A DNA stretch of 20,014 bases from Lachnospiraceae bacterium UBA7050 (GCA_002493905.1 DLAJ01000035.1:1-20014); one strand, 5' to 3'; positions 1 to 8,011 are shown, counted from the stretch's first letter. Notes: a model not told the origin generated them from the sequence alone. A program made the numbers and translations.

Positions 1-2
1 AG

Positions 3-590
3 TTACCTTTTCATTTCACCAAAAAATCCGCAATTCTCCAAACGCCGCTTCCGCTCTTTATAATCAGGCAGGAAGGTCTTCATGTACGCGTGAAACCGAG
101 CATTATGACTTGGCTCCAGCAGATGGGTCAGTTCATGCACGACAACATACTCCACACACTCCTCCGGCTTTTTAGCAAGCTGCAGGTTCAGGCGGATCGT
201 CTTCTTTGTCACTGTACAGCTTCCCCAGCGGCTCTTCATGTCACGGATTGTCCAGCGTTCACAATGAACGCCCATGACCGGTTCCCATTTTGCGGCAAAG
301 CGCGAGATCTGCTCTTTTAGGCGCGCAGACTCTTCGTCCGTCACACTCCGGTCCGTCATCGTGCGAAGTCCCTCTTCGCGGCGCTCTTTTTCTTTTGCAA
401 TCATCCGTTCCCTATGTGTGATGATCCAGTCCTCTTTTTCCGAGAGAAACCGCATAACCTGTGCCTCACTGACACGCAGGGGTACAGTCACAAGCACATC
501 GCCGTGCGGCGGTCGTATATATAAATTTATATTCTTGATACGCCGCCGTTCCAGACTGACAGGAATCCCGCGCACGAAAACAGTCTTCAT
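3..590 (-). CDS. YgjP-like (DUF45) zinc metallopeptidase-type protein
   Basis: A complete 195-residue protein of the YgjP/DUF45 family, which is related to M48 and SprT-type metallopeptidases. The RWGSC motif is at residues 121-125 and the zinc motif HELTH at 152-156, with a likely third ligand at H162. All family hallmarks are intact, so an active metal site is expected, but the substrates of this family are poorly known. There is no signal peptide or membrane segment, so it is probably cytoplasmic. The ATG at 590 overlaps the stop of the XRE gene by 4 bases (ATGA), which indicates translational coupling in a two-gene operon. The stop lies at bases 3-5. Nothing links it to motility except its position. 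Family assignment is firm; function is not. Confidence 0.88.
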   Translation of the reverse strand: MKTVFVRGIPVSLERRRIKNINLYIRPPHGDVLVTVPLRVSEAQVMRFLSEKEDWIITHRERMIAKEKERREEGLRTMTDRSVTDEESARLKEQISRFAAKWEPVMGVHCERWTIRDMKSRWGSCTVTKKTIRLNLQLAKKPEECVEYVVVHELTHLLEPSHNARFHAYMKTFLPDYKERKRRLENCGFFGEMKR

Positions 591-931
591 GATCTTACCG
601 AGTACTTTTCAAGCTGTGCCATATCGCTCATCATCTCCAGGGCGCGCTCCCTCCCCTGCTTGTTTAACCTCAGAAACTTCTTCATCACCTTGTCCTGTAA
701 AAGCTTCCGGCTCACATTGTTTGTTTCCTCATCCATCGGCGTAAAATCCTCCGGATTGATACGCAGCTTGTCACACATGCTTATAACTGTGCCATATGCC
801 ATACCGTCAATGCCGCGGTCCAATGCCGTCACCAAAGTAGAATACGGAATTTTCATTTCCAGCGCAAACTGACGCACACTCTTATATTGTGCCAAAATCT
901 CTTTTTTCATATTCTCCGATCTGTTATTCAT
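587..931 (-). CDS. Small XRE-type helix-turn-helix regulator
   Basis: A 114-residue protein whose first half reads as a Cro/C1-type helix-turn-helix. Residues about 17-63 hold the two-helix pattern (SVRQFALEMKIPYSTLVTAL) and the family-typical ending KLRINPEDF. The second half is charged and helical with no recognised domain. The ATG at 931 was chosen because GAGGTG stands 5 bases before it; an in-frame start at 1051 would force translation through the leader repeats. The gene is coupled by a 4-base overlap to the downstream metallopeptidase. Upstream lies a duplicated leader with perfect palindromes that could be operators for this protein; autoregulation is inference. The target genes are unknown. 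Confidence 0.85.
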   Translation of the reverse strand: MNNRSENMKKEILAQYKSVRQFALEMKIPYSTLVTALDRGIDGMAYGTVISMCDKLRINPEDFTPMDEETNNVSRKLLQDKVMKKFLRLNKQGRERALEMMSDMAQLEKYSVRS

Positions 932-935
932 TTTT

Positions 936-1007
936 ACACCTCTGCATATCACAGGCTGTGCCTGTGATATTGCACCAATAAGTAGTTTGAAAGGAACTTT
1001 CAAACTT
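936..1007 (-). repeat. Leader repeat, proximal copy (72 bp)
   Basis: The first of two adjacent, nearly identical units in front of the XRE gene. Read on the minus strand it holds, in order: a 10-bp palindrome with a 3-base loop (984-1006, AGTTTGAAAG/CTTTCAAACT), an 11-base linker, a second 10-bp hairpin (947-969, TATCACAGGC/GCCTGTGATA), and then GAGGTG, the ribosome site of the XRE gene. Its last 42 plus-strand bases (966-1007) are identical to 1039-1080. Confidence 0.9.
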
Positions 1008-1080
1008 ACACCTCCGCATATTGCAGGCAAATGCCTGCGATATTGCACCAATAAGTAGTTTGAAAGGAACTTTCAAACTT
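1008..1080 (-). repeat. Leader repeat, distal copy (73 bp)
   Basis: The second copy of the leader unit. The palindrome at 1057-1079 is unchanged, while the other hairpin (1019-1042) differs in arm and loop bases. One arm pair changed on both sides (A951-T965 became G1023-C1038), which keeps the stem. A second change gives a G-T wobble on the plus strand and a C-A mismatch on the minus strand. It also carries a GGAGGTG ribosome site but no start codon follows, so the copy looks like a duplication of the whole 5' leader. Confidence 0.9.
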
Positions 1081-1165
1081 TCTGCCTTACCCCATCCTGT
1101 CTTATCCATTGCCATACTCTGCCGTACTTATTTATGCCAAATCAAAGCATCTGCGCGATCCCATG

Positions 1166-2668
1166 TCACCATTTCTTCAAAAACGTTTTTCTCTCCATCG
1201 GGTCCATTTTTGCGATCTCCGGGTCCTTGTAATAAGAATCGGATTTCATATGCTGTGTCGATACTTCCTCGAAGATCGCTCCGGTATCCGAGGAGAATGA
1301 GTGAAATTCCCCGCGCAGCACAGTCTGCATCTCCCCCGGGTGAAGTGTCTTCTCCTCCTGTCCTTCAATCTGCACCTTCAGATCCCCATAAAGCACCTGA
1401 AAGGTCTCTTCCTTCACGCGATGCGCATGGAGAGGATGAAACTGCCCCGGAAGCACGATAATATATTTCTTACAATATTCCCGGTTGATAATGTTAATAA
1501 TGATTGCACCAGTCTGCCTGAAATGCTTCATCCCATAGTGATGGGAGATTTCAACCTCAAAGTCATTTCCAAGGGCGATACCCGCTTCATACAGCATACC
1601 CTTTGCATCATGCACTGCGCTTCGCACAATACCGACCCCTGTCATCATCGGTGTCTCCACAAGCTTCTCATTTTCTGCATAATCATGGCTTGCAACCATG
1701 CCATCTTTGAATTCACCGCTGGCAAGCTGGCGTTCCTGACAAGGCATCGCATAGAACACATCCGCTTCCGTCATGACATCACCCGCCTTGATCGGATGCT
1801 TCGCATAAACACCGCGCATGAGCGAGCGGAGAGAATCCAGTTCCGGTTGACTGACATACTTGTCGTTTTTCTTTTTCATTGCGCACATCTTTTTGGCAAG
1901 CAGCGCTGCTTCCACCCACTTATCCGCCTGTTCCGGATTCATGGAATATGCATTTAGTTTGATCGTTTCAGTGGGAACCCCTACATGACGCTCCAGAATC
2001 TTTGCGCCCTTTGCAATGGCAAGCATAGGTACTGTATTGTTATCAGGAGCCTCATGCCCGGAATAGCCAATTGTAATGTCTCTGTATCTTCGGTTCATTC
2101 TGTCGATAAAATCTAACTGCAGATTCTCTTCCGGCGCCGGATATTCTGCAATACAGTGCATAAACGCAAATGTACAGCCCTTATGTGAAAAGAAATTATA
2201 CAATTTATCTATATCCGATAGCGTTTTTCCCCCTGTGGACAGAATAATGGGTTTATGCGCATATGCTACTTTTGTTAAAAGCGGCCAGTCCAGCGCAGAG
2301 CAGCTCGCCACCTTAATGATATCCAGCCCCTGATCCGTACACCATTCTACGCCCTTCTCATCAAACGGCGTGCTCATCGTCAGCATTCCCTCCGATCTGA
2401 CAGCATCTACCAATTGACAGAACTGCTCATACGTCAGTCTGGTGCTCATAAAGCGTTCCACATGCGGCACATCTTTACGCTCCTTAAAATCCGGATGGAT
2501 AAACGTATCCATATCACGATACTGAAGCTTTACTGCGGCTTTGATATTATACTTGCGCGCGACTCTTCCCATCGCCCGGATAATATCGATCCCGTGCTCC
2601 ACGCTTCCCTGATGACTGTTCGCCATCTCAAAGATAAACAAATCCTGAAAAATATCCTGTCTCGCCAT
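1166..2668 (-). CDS. NeuB-like nonulosonic acid synthase fused to a C-terminal cupin
   Basis: A 500-residue two-part protein. Residues about 10-265 match the NeuB fold: STPFD at 99-103, KVAS at 119-122, STGG at 144-147, HC with YPAPEENL at 171-183, GYSGHE at 201-206 and ERHV at 226-229. H205 and H228 fit the metal ligands of sialic acid synthases. An SAF domain follows at about 282-345 (RSLMRGVYAKHPIKAGD). Residues about 365-500 form a cupin resembling D-lyxose-isomerase-type proteins, with H414, H416, E421 and H456 as likely metal ligands. The family condenses phosphoenolpyruvate with a hexosamine to make sialic, legionaminic or pseudaminic acid. Placement beside Maf suggests a flagellin sugar. 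GGGGG stands 7 bases before the ATG. The exact product cannot be told. No neuA or neuC lies in the window. Confidence 0.87.
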   Translation of the reverse strand: MARQDIFQDLFIFEMANSHQGSVEHGIDIIRAMGRVARKYNIKAAVKLQYRDMDTFIHPDFKERKDVPHVERFMSTRLTYEQFCQLVDAVRSEGMLTMSTPFDEKGVEWCTDQGLDIIKVASCSALDWPLLTKVAYAHKPIILSTGGKTLSDIDKLYNFFSHKGCTFAFMHCIAEYPAPEENLQLDFIDRMNRRYRDITIGYSGHEAPDNNTVPMLAIAKGAKILERHVGVPTETIKLNAYSMNPEQADKWVEAALLAKKMCAMKKKNDKYVSQPELDSLRSLMRGVYAKHPIKAGDVMTEADVFYAMPCQERQLASGEFKDGMVASHDYAENEKLVETPMMTGVGIVRSAVHDAKGMLYEAGIALGNDFEVEISHHYGMKHFRQTGAIIINIINREYCKKYIIVLPGQFHPLHAHRVKEETFQVLYGDLKVQIEGQEEKTLHPGEMQTVLRGEFHSFSSDTGAIFEEVSTQHMKSDSYYKDPEIAKMDPMERKTFLKKW

Positions 2669-2736
2669 ATCGCAGCCCCCTATGATTTTTTATGGATAAT
2701 AACGTTCTCATTTTATTATAAAATTACACATATATA

Positions 2737-2763
2737 TTATCGGCATTCTGTAAAAAAAGGTAA
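2737..2763 (-). promoter_or_regulatory. Possible weak sigma-28 promoter for the NeuB-cupin gene
   Basis: The octamer GCCGATAA at 2744-2737 is the textbook sigma-28 -10 element. The matching -35 position (2763-2756) reads TTACCTTT, only a partial match to TAAAGTTT. The site lies 68 bases before the ATG in the 141-base AT-rich gap after the glycosyltransferase. It could be chance; read-through from the upstream operon is the alternative. Confidence 0.3.
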
Positions 2764-2809
2764 GATATAAAACGAAATGTTGCTTACAAAAACTTTGCAC
2801 ACATACCAT

Positions 2810-4715
2810 TCAGAAAAAATTCTCACTCTTCTCCACTTTGTCCAAAATATTCTCTAGCGCCCTTTTTCCGTCAAATAATTCTCTGCTTCTTGCAAGTGCT
2901 TTTTGAGACTGCGCGGCGTAAAAATCCGGATCTTCTTTATATCTGATAATGGTATCGGTCATGTCTCTCAAATCCTTCACCCGGAACTCCGGTCCTGCGG
3001 ATGCCGCGACATCCCCCCAGGAAAGCGTCACCCCGGGCTTTCCCTTACAAAAAGCCTCTGCCACGGAAAAACCGCCCCCAACCCGCGGCGGATTCACATA
3101 CAGGTCACAAATCTCTTGAAATGCCAAGATATCTTTCTGATAACCGACATAGGTACTATATTCTTTTAACTCTGGTACTTTTTGGGACATTTCTTCATAC
3201 TCAAAAAAATCACCGGCAAAAACGAGATGACACCCATGCGTAAATGCCTTTTTGATTCCATTTACGAATTCCTCCGTCACCTCACTGTCTAACCGGATTC
3301 CGACCACCGAAAGAAGAAAACGGTCTTTAGGGAGTCCTAGCATTTCCCTCGTAAGCGTTGTCTTTTGCGCAATCGGACGGAACGTGAAGACACTCTCAAT
3401 ATAACGTTCCCTGTCGCAGCCGTTTTCCAGAAGATACTGAAAATCGTCCTCCGTCAGATGTTTCCCAACCGCAACAAACTGATGATGCTTCACCGGCACG
3501 ACCGAAAACGTCATTGAAATACAGATTGTCGGTATCATCCGTGAGATCAGGTCTCCCAGCAGACAATAATTCCCCAGTACAAAAACCTCATACGGCCTAT
3601 ACTCTCGCAACATGTTAACGATTGCGCGGATCTCCTGAAAGTCTGGCATAGCCGCTTTGGGCTGATACATTAAAAACTTAAGCGCTTCATTACCCTGAAT
3701 GGTATTCATCCCATCCAAACAATGGTCAATTGCGCCAATTGATTCGTTCCAAAAAGGAAGCCTGCCGCGCATTGTCATCTGTTCTGCTGAATGCACAACA
3801 ACCAGCTCGCGTCCCATCTCATTTTGTAACGTCTCAATCCGCTCAATCGCCGTCTTTGTCGGAGCATGCCGGCTGCCGATAAATTGAAGTACAATCACGG
3901 CAACACGATTTCGTTCTCTTTCCTCCTTTGGAATCGGCATGCAGAACTCTCTGCACGCCTCCTTCCATACCATAAGAACTTCCTCATAGAGTCTCTGCGC
4001 AATATCCATGCCAGATACCGACGCATGCTCAAGACAAAACCGCTTGATCTGATGGAACAGCCAAAACCACTCATCTACACCATAACACTCCGCATGAATC
4101 TCCCGATAAAGCTGCTCAATATACTTACGCTCTCTCCGCTCACCAAGCAAAATGGTCAGGCCATAGAAATAAAACAACCGATCCTTCTCGCTTACAATCT
4201 CTATATATTCTTCAAACCATCTCCAAAACAAAGCTTGTTGTTTTTCCTGCAATGCATTCACAGTTTTTACTATTTTTTCTGTGTAAACATGGATCGCCGC
4301 AAAATTTACCTTATCCGTAACCACAAAATACCTTTTTAATCTGCTGACCTCTGCCACAAGCGAAGCGAAAAAAGCCAAATCAAGATCTTTGATAATCTCT
4401 CTCCAGAAGCCGTACTGTAAATTGCATTCCGCATATTGCTCAGGAACTAAAAAAATATCCGAAAAACAGCCATTATATAAAATCTGTACAAGCTCGTATA
4501 ACTCCCTAATATCTGTGCAAAAACAGACCGGTTCATATAGTGCTTCCTGCACAAAATCCCGCAAGGCCAAAACCCGGCCAATTGTAATCCCCCCCCTCTA
4601 CAGAAATTCCTCCCGTAAATAACTCAATCCGTGTATTTCCATCGTCAATTTTGTTCAGGAATTCTTCGTTTTTCTCGGACAACTCATCCGCTATAACACA
4701 TAATATTTTCTTCAT
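2810..4715 (-). pseudogene. GT-B-like glycosyltransferase, frameshifted at a G8 tract (possible phase-OFF gene)
   Basis: The reading frame starts at the ATG at 4715 (AGGA upstream) and encodes MKKILCVIADELSEKNEEFL and on to SVEGG. It then leaves frame after the G8 tract and stops at 4533 after 60 codons. The remaining 586 codons sit in the next frame and have only a TTG at 4570 with no well-placed ribosome site. Removing one G joins them (VEGG-ITIGRV-LALRDF) into 634 residues. The C-terminal part looks like a GT-B glycosyltransferase: GLPKDRFLLSVVGIRLDSEV, LVFAGDF, and the sugar-nucleotide-site style motif NPPRVGGGFSVAEAF near fused residues 541-555. The N-terminal half is helical and unassigned. 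The start lies 22 bases after the maf stop. It probably extends or modifies a flagellin glycan; donor and acceptor are unknown. Phase variation, a fixed mutation or a sequencing error are all possible. Confidence 0.8.
4589..4596 (-). repeat. Homopolymer G8 tract inside the glycosyltransferase reading frame
   Basis: Eight C on the plus strand, so eight G on the coding strand, at codons 40-43 of the gene. It is the longest G or C run noticed; the next longest are six C at 3013-3018 and six at 5241-5246. With G8 the frame terminates early; G7 or G10 would open it. Such tracts are known slippage switches in Campylobacter flagellar glycosylation genes. Confidence 0.95.
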
Positions 4716-4737
4716 TCCACCGTTTCCTTCTTGGCTC

Positions 4738-6612
4738 TTATACAACAATTTCCGACAGCTTCCCCATGTACAGCTCAATCTCCGGCATGCACCGATCGAT
4801 CGTGCGAACGGCGACCTCCAGATACTCTTTCCCAAGTTTTGCCGTATAGATCAATTCTTCACGCGCCGTCTCCTTTGCCGCATAAACCTGCTGAAGCTGA
4901 TCATGCGTTGTTTCCTGCATCTCGTTCTGAATGTAGAACATGACCGGCTCCTTCTCCATCAGCCTGCTGACCTCTCCGGTCTTAGCAAGCAGACGCTTCA
5001 GTTCTCCCTGTTTGGTTTTGCCGCTGTATGCAATCTCTATGATCTTTTCGTAGTCCCTGATTGCATTCTTTGCACGCCGCCTGATTTCCGTCAGCTCCTC
5101 CGGTGCCTGTTGCAGATAGGCGATCAGATCGCGCTTCGTCTCATTATCAAACGCGTCCTCAATTGAATTCAAAATTTCGTCGATATCATATTCCTTCGTG
5201 CAGTAGCGTGCAATGGCTTCCGAAAGCGGCATATTCTCCGCCCCCCGAATCAAAACGCCGCCCTCGGTCGCATTGATCGTATGACACTCCGGATGCTTCG
5301 GGATCTCCTCCTCAAACCACTTCTGATATAGCTGAAACTCGTGCGAAGTCTTGACTTTTCCGCCATAATAGCCATCCGCCTCATCATGAATGAATTCATT
5401 CACATCCAATTTCCACTCACCGCGCACGGACTCCTGAGAATGTGTCTTATTATCCGTATAAGCCAAATCCTGCCCTACAAGAATGATCGTCTCAAAGCCC
5501 ATTGCCGAGGCGAGTGCATAACCGTCGTTTGCCACAGAACCGCCCGATGAAAAATTGGGAAGCAGGATCCCGCGCTTCGCCAAGAAATGATTCACATGCG
5601 GATTCATATCATTCATAAAAAATTTCGGTGCTTTGATTTTCAATAAGGTCTGATAATTATTTGTCCCGTCTGTAAAGATCGGAATATTTTCAACTCCCGG
5701 ATACTCAAAATGCTTCTGATTTTTCTGCGCATCCACCGACACAAACATATCCGGCACAATCCCGTGCTTCAGCAGCACGCGCAGCGCGGAATCCGCCGCC
5801 ATGATAAACGCCCTGCCTTTTAAGCCTTTCAGTTCGTCAATATTCTTATCCAGAGACGGCCCGGACGCCACCATGATAAACGGCATCTCTTTTGGCATTT
5901 TCTGATAAAGATCAATCAAGGATTTCGTCTGCACCAGATCCGCCATATTTCGAATCGTATTTGTAAAATACTGTTTTCCATAACGCATCAAGACATCCTG
6001 CGTCGCCTGAACAGAATTGTGAAAAAGTTGCACATTCCATCTTGTATCGTGCTGTTCTTTGAAAAACAGGTTTCGATAATTAGGATACGGCTGATAGTAC
6101 AGTTTGTTCAGATCGCGAAAATCCGCAAAACGATAAATGAACTCCTCAAACACGTGCGGAACATCTTCCACGATCCATTCCACGCGCTGATCTGCAAACA
6201 GATCCGTATAATCACACAAACCGATCAGTTCCTTAAAAAACAACAGATACGGCTCATATACAATCACACGCAGCGTATCGTCACTGTGTTCCAACAAAAT
6301 CCGAAGAAGCGAGCCGTTCCCAACTCCAAAAAAAATGTATTTCGGCATATAGACCTGATGATCGATCTGCATCTGCTCTCCCCAGACCCAGGGCGCCAGA
6401 TCAGAACGATACATGCTGTCCAGCTGATAGGCCGGCCCGTCCTCTTTTGCCGCGATCAACACGCTCCGCTCTCCCGTGTCATAGAGTTCCGCATGAACGC
6501 TGCATTCACGGAAACGGCTGCTGTCCGTTTCTGCGCTCATAAGAGCCTCTTTTAACCCGCTGCATCGGTTTCCGAGCGCTTCCATATTTTTGTCATAGAT
6601 CGTTTTCCTCAT
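4738..6612 (-). CDS. Maf-type flagellin glycosyltransferase (motility accessory factor, DUF115)
   Basis: A 624-residue protein of the motility accessory factor family, thought to transfer nonulosonic acids (pseudaminic or legionaminic acid type) onto flagellin in the cytoplasm before export. The central MAF_flag10/DUF115 domain, related to MptE-like enzymes, spans about residues 215-400. It holds VASGPSLDKNIDEL at 248-261, the DMFVSVDAQ segment, the glycine-rich SSGGSVANDGYALA and then ILVGQDLAYTDNKTH. An N-terminal region (about 85-200) has the family's FFGVGNGSLLR pattern, and the C-terminus is helical. Length fits the family. The ATG overlaps the preceding gene by 4 bases (ATGA), so they are co-translated. 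A six-base C run at 5241-5246 is in frame. The family assignment is firm; the sugar transferred is inference. Confidence 0.92.
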   Translation of the reverse strand: MRKTIYDKNMEALGNRCSGLKEALMSAETDSSRFRECSVHAELYDTGERSVLIAAKEDGPAYQLDSMYRSDLAPWVWGEQMQIDHQVYMPKYIFFGVGNGSLLRILLEHSDDTLRVIVYEPYLLFFKELIGLCDYTDLFADQRVEWIVEDVPHVFEEFIYRFADFRDLNKLYYQPYPNYRNLFFKEQHDTRWNVQLFHNSVQATQDVLMRYGKQYFTNTIRNMADLVQTKSLIDLYQKMPKEMPFIMVASGPSLDKNIDELKGLKGRAFIMAADSALRVLLKHGIVPDMFVSVDAQKNQKHFEYPGVENIPIFTDGTNNYQTLLKIKAPKFFMNDMNPHVNHFLAKRGILLPNFSSGGSVANDGYALASAMGFETIILVGQDLAYTDNKTHSQESVRGEWKLDVNEFIHDEADGYYGGKVKTSHEFQLYQKWFEEEIPKHPECHTINATEGGVLIRGAENMPLSEAIARYCTKEYDIDEILNSIEDAFDNETKRDLIAYLQQAPEELTEIRRRAKNAIRDYEKIIEIAYSGKTKQGELKRLLAKTGEVSRLMEKEPVMFYIQNEMQETTHDQLQQVYAAKETAREELIYTAKLGKEYLEVAVRTIDRCMPEIELYMGKLSEIVV

Positions 6613-6992
6613 AGTCCGTGCTCCTGTAAAATCGTAATATGCTCCGCCAAATTCGGAAGCAGCACCGCATAGACCACGTCAATCTTAGCGAACGTATCCC
6701 TGCCTTCCAGCGTATCCAGAATCTGTGCCAGCAGGCCCGTCCACTGAGCCAGTTCCTCCTGCCTGTCCGAAAACGGCGCTAACGTATAATCTTGGATAAT
6801 CAAGGGAAACATCAGATTCATCACCTGTACAATGCGCGGCAGGATGATCGCCATTTTCGTCTCGTCCTCCGTGATCAACGGTTTCCCATATTCTTCCAAC
6901 AGCAATACCATGCTGCTAAGCTGCCCCGACCTTGTAGTCCCCTGTTCTGCACCAGATGTCCCGCACAAAACATCTTCCTCCCATTGTTCCAT
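6609..6992 (-). CDS. Unrecognised 127-residue protein leading the glycosylation operon
   Basis: I do not recognise this protein. It is acidic at the start (MEQWEEDVLCG) and then mostly helical, with a hydrophobic stretch AIILPRIVQVMNLMFPLII that has a charged residue and is too short and amphipathic to call a membrane segment. The C-terminus reads IDVVYAVLLPNLAEHITIL. The ATG at 6992 was chosen for GGAGG 6 bases upstream; longer in-frame starts would run into the sigma-A promoter. It is the first gene after that promoter, and its stop overlaps the maf start by 4 bases, so it is probably made with Maf and may assist it or bind flagellin. That role is inference from position only. Confidence 0.8.
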   Translation of the reverse strand: MEQWEEDVLCGTSGAEQGTTRSGQLSSMVLLLEEYGKPLITEDETKMAIILPRIVQVMNLMFPLIIQDYTLAPFSDRQEELAQWTGLLAQILDTLEGRDTFAKIDVVYAVLLPNLAEHITILQEHGL

Positions 6993-7031
6993 CCCAAACC
7001 TCCGTTTCCGCCACGCAAATAATCTCTTTTT

Positions 7032-7060
7032 ATTATACCGTTGATTACGCCGCTTGCCAA
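7032..7060 (-). promoter_or_regulatory. Sigma-A promoter of the glycosylation operon
   Basis: TTGGCA at 7060-7055, a spacer of exactly 17 bases, and TATAAT at 7037-7032 on the minus strand. It lies 40 bases before the ATG of the 127-residue gene and downstream of the flagellin terminator. It implies housekeeping expression of the maf operon, unlike the sigma-28 units upstream. Confidence 0.85.
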
Positions 7061-7104
7061 TGAGGAATTTTCGGCAATTTTCCTGTATCGCTAAAATTTC
7101 CGGC

Positions 7105-7131
7105 AAAAAAAGAAGACCGGTAAGCCGGTCT
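7105..7131 (-). terminator. Rho-independent terminator of the flagellin gene
   Basis: On the minus strand, a 7-bp GC-rich stem AGACCGG/CCGGTCT with a 4-base loop (CTTA) at 7131-7114 is followed by TTC and a run of seven T. It starts 22 bases after the flagellin stop codon. Confidence 0.92.
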
Positions 7132-7153
7132 CCTTTTCTTATGATAGTTTTGA

Positions 7154-8011
7154 TTAGCCGAGTAAGGACAATACACCTTGATTGCTCTGGTTCGCCTGTG
7201 CCAGCATCGACTGTCCTGCCTGAGCAAGAATGCTGTTGTTGCTGTAACGAACCATCGTCTCTGCCATATCCGTATCGCGGATCGCGGATTCTGCTGCGGT
7301 GGTGTTCTCTACGATGTTGTCCAAGTTGTTGATCGTGTGCTCCAAACGGTTCTGAACGGCACCAAGGGAAGATCTCTGAGCAGAAACCTTTGCAATTGCC
7401 TGCGTAATCTTGGTAATTGCTGCTTTTGCACCATCCTGAGTCGTAAGGCTGGTATCAGCATCTGAAGAAAGCTTTGTATTCTTCAGTGTATTAATGCCAA
7501 GTCCAGCAGCGGTCATTGCCGTAATCTTAATGGCGATGGTCTGCTCTGTCTCATTCGCAGTGCCAACCTGAAGTGTTTTCCCATCACCGCCAAAGTCACC
7601 CTGCAACAGTTTTAAGGTATTGAACTCTGTAGACTCTGCTACACGATCGATCTCGGATACAAGTGCGTTAATCTCCTTCTGAACCGCCTTACGGTCAGCC
7701 GTCGTATTCGTGCCGTTTGCGCTCTTAATTGCAAGCTCGTTCATACGCTGCAGCATGTCATGTACTTCTGCCAACGCACCTTCTGCTGTCTGTACGCAGG
7801 AGATACCGTCCTGGGCATTTGAAGATGCCTGTGTAAGACCACGGATCTGGCTTCTCATCTTCTCACTGATCGTTAAGCCTGCTGCATCATCTGCTGCACG
7901 GTTGATCTTGTAACCGGAAGATAACCGTTCTGTCAGTTTGCTCTGAGTGCTTGTCGTTACGCCCAACATTCTGTTGGAGTTCATCGCTGTTAAATTGTGC
8001 TGTACTACCAT
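7154..8011 (-). CDS. fliC: Flagellin (short form)
   Basis: A 285-residue flagellin, the subunit of the filament. The N-terminal D0/D1 region (about 1-140) begins MVVQHNLTAMNSNRMLG and includes RLSSGYKINRAADDAAGLTI. The C-terminal D1/D0 region (about 200-285) includes AQRSSLGAVQNRLEHTI and ends SNQGVLSLLG. Only about 60 variable residues lie between, so there are no D2/D3 surface domains. That variable part is rich in Ser/Thr, giving candidate O-glycosylation sites. The stretch LQRMNELAIKSANG at 87-100 keeps the Q, R, E and L positions of the segment recognised by TLR5 in Salmonella flagellin. C72 is present in D1. AAGGAGG stands 8 bases before the ATG. The gene has its own sigma-28 promoter, a structured leader and a terminator, so it is monocistronic. 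Confidence 0.97.
   Translation of the reverse strand: MVVQHNLTAMNSNRMLGVTTSTQSKLTERLSSGYKINRAADDAAGLTISEKMRSQIRGLTQASSNAQDGISCVQTAEGALAEVHDMLQRMNELAIKSANGTNTTADRKAVQKEINALVSEIDRVAESTEFNTLKLLQGDFGGDGKTLQVGTANETEQTIAIKITAMTAAGLGINTLKNTKLSSDADTSLTTQDGAKAAITKITQAIAKVSAQRSSLGAVQNRLEHTINNLDNIVENTTAAESAIRDTDMAETMVRYSNNSILAQAGQSMLAQANQSNQGVLSLLG

Noticed and set aside
936..1080. CRISPR array or mobile repeat
   Set aside because: Only two adjacent units, with no spacers between them, no cas genes and no target-site features.
1081..1165. Promoter for the XRE operon
   Set aside because: TTGGCA is present but no acceptable -10 at the right spacing; read-through from the NeuB gene or an unseen promoter cannot be told apart.
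3013..3018. Six-C run in the glycosyltransferase (and another at 5241-5246 in maf) as further phase switches
   Set aside because: Both are short and in frame, with no sign of slippage.
4533..4715. A separate 60-residue gene starting MKKILCVIADEL
   Set aside because: Its first 42 codons join the glycosyltransferase in frame if one G is removed from the G8 tract, and its last 18 residues look like out-of-frame reading. It is treated as the start of the broken gene.
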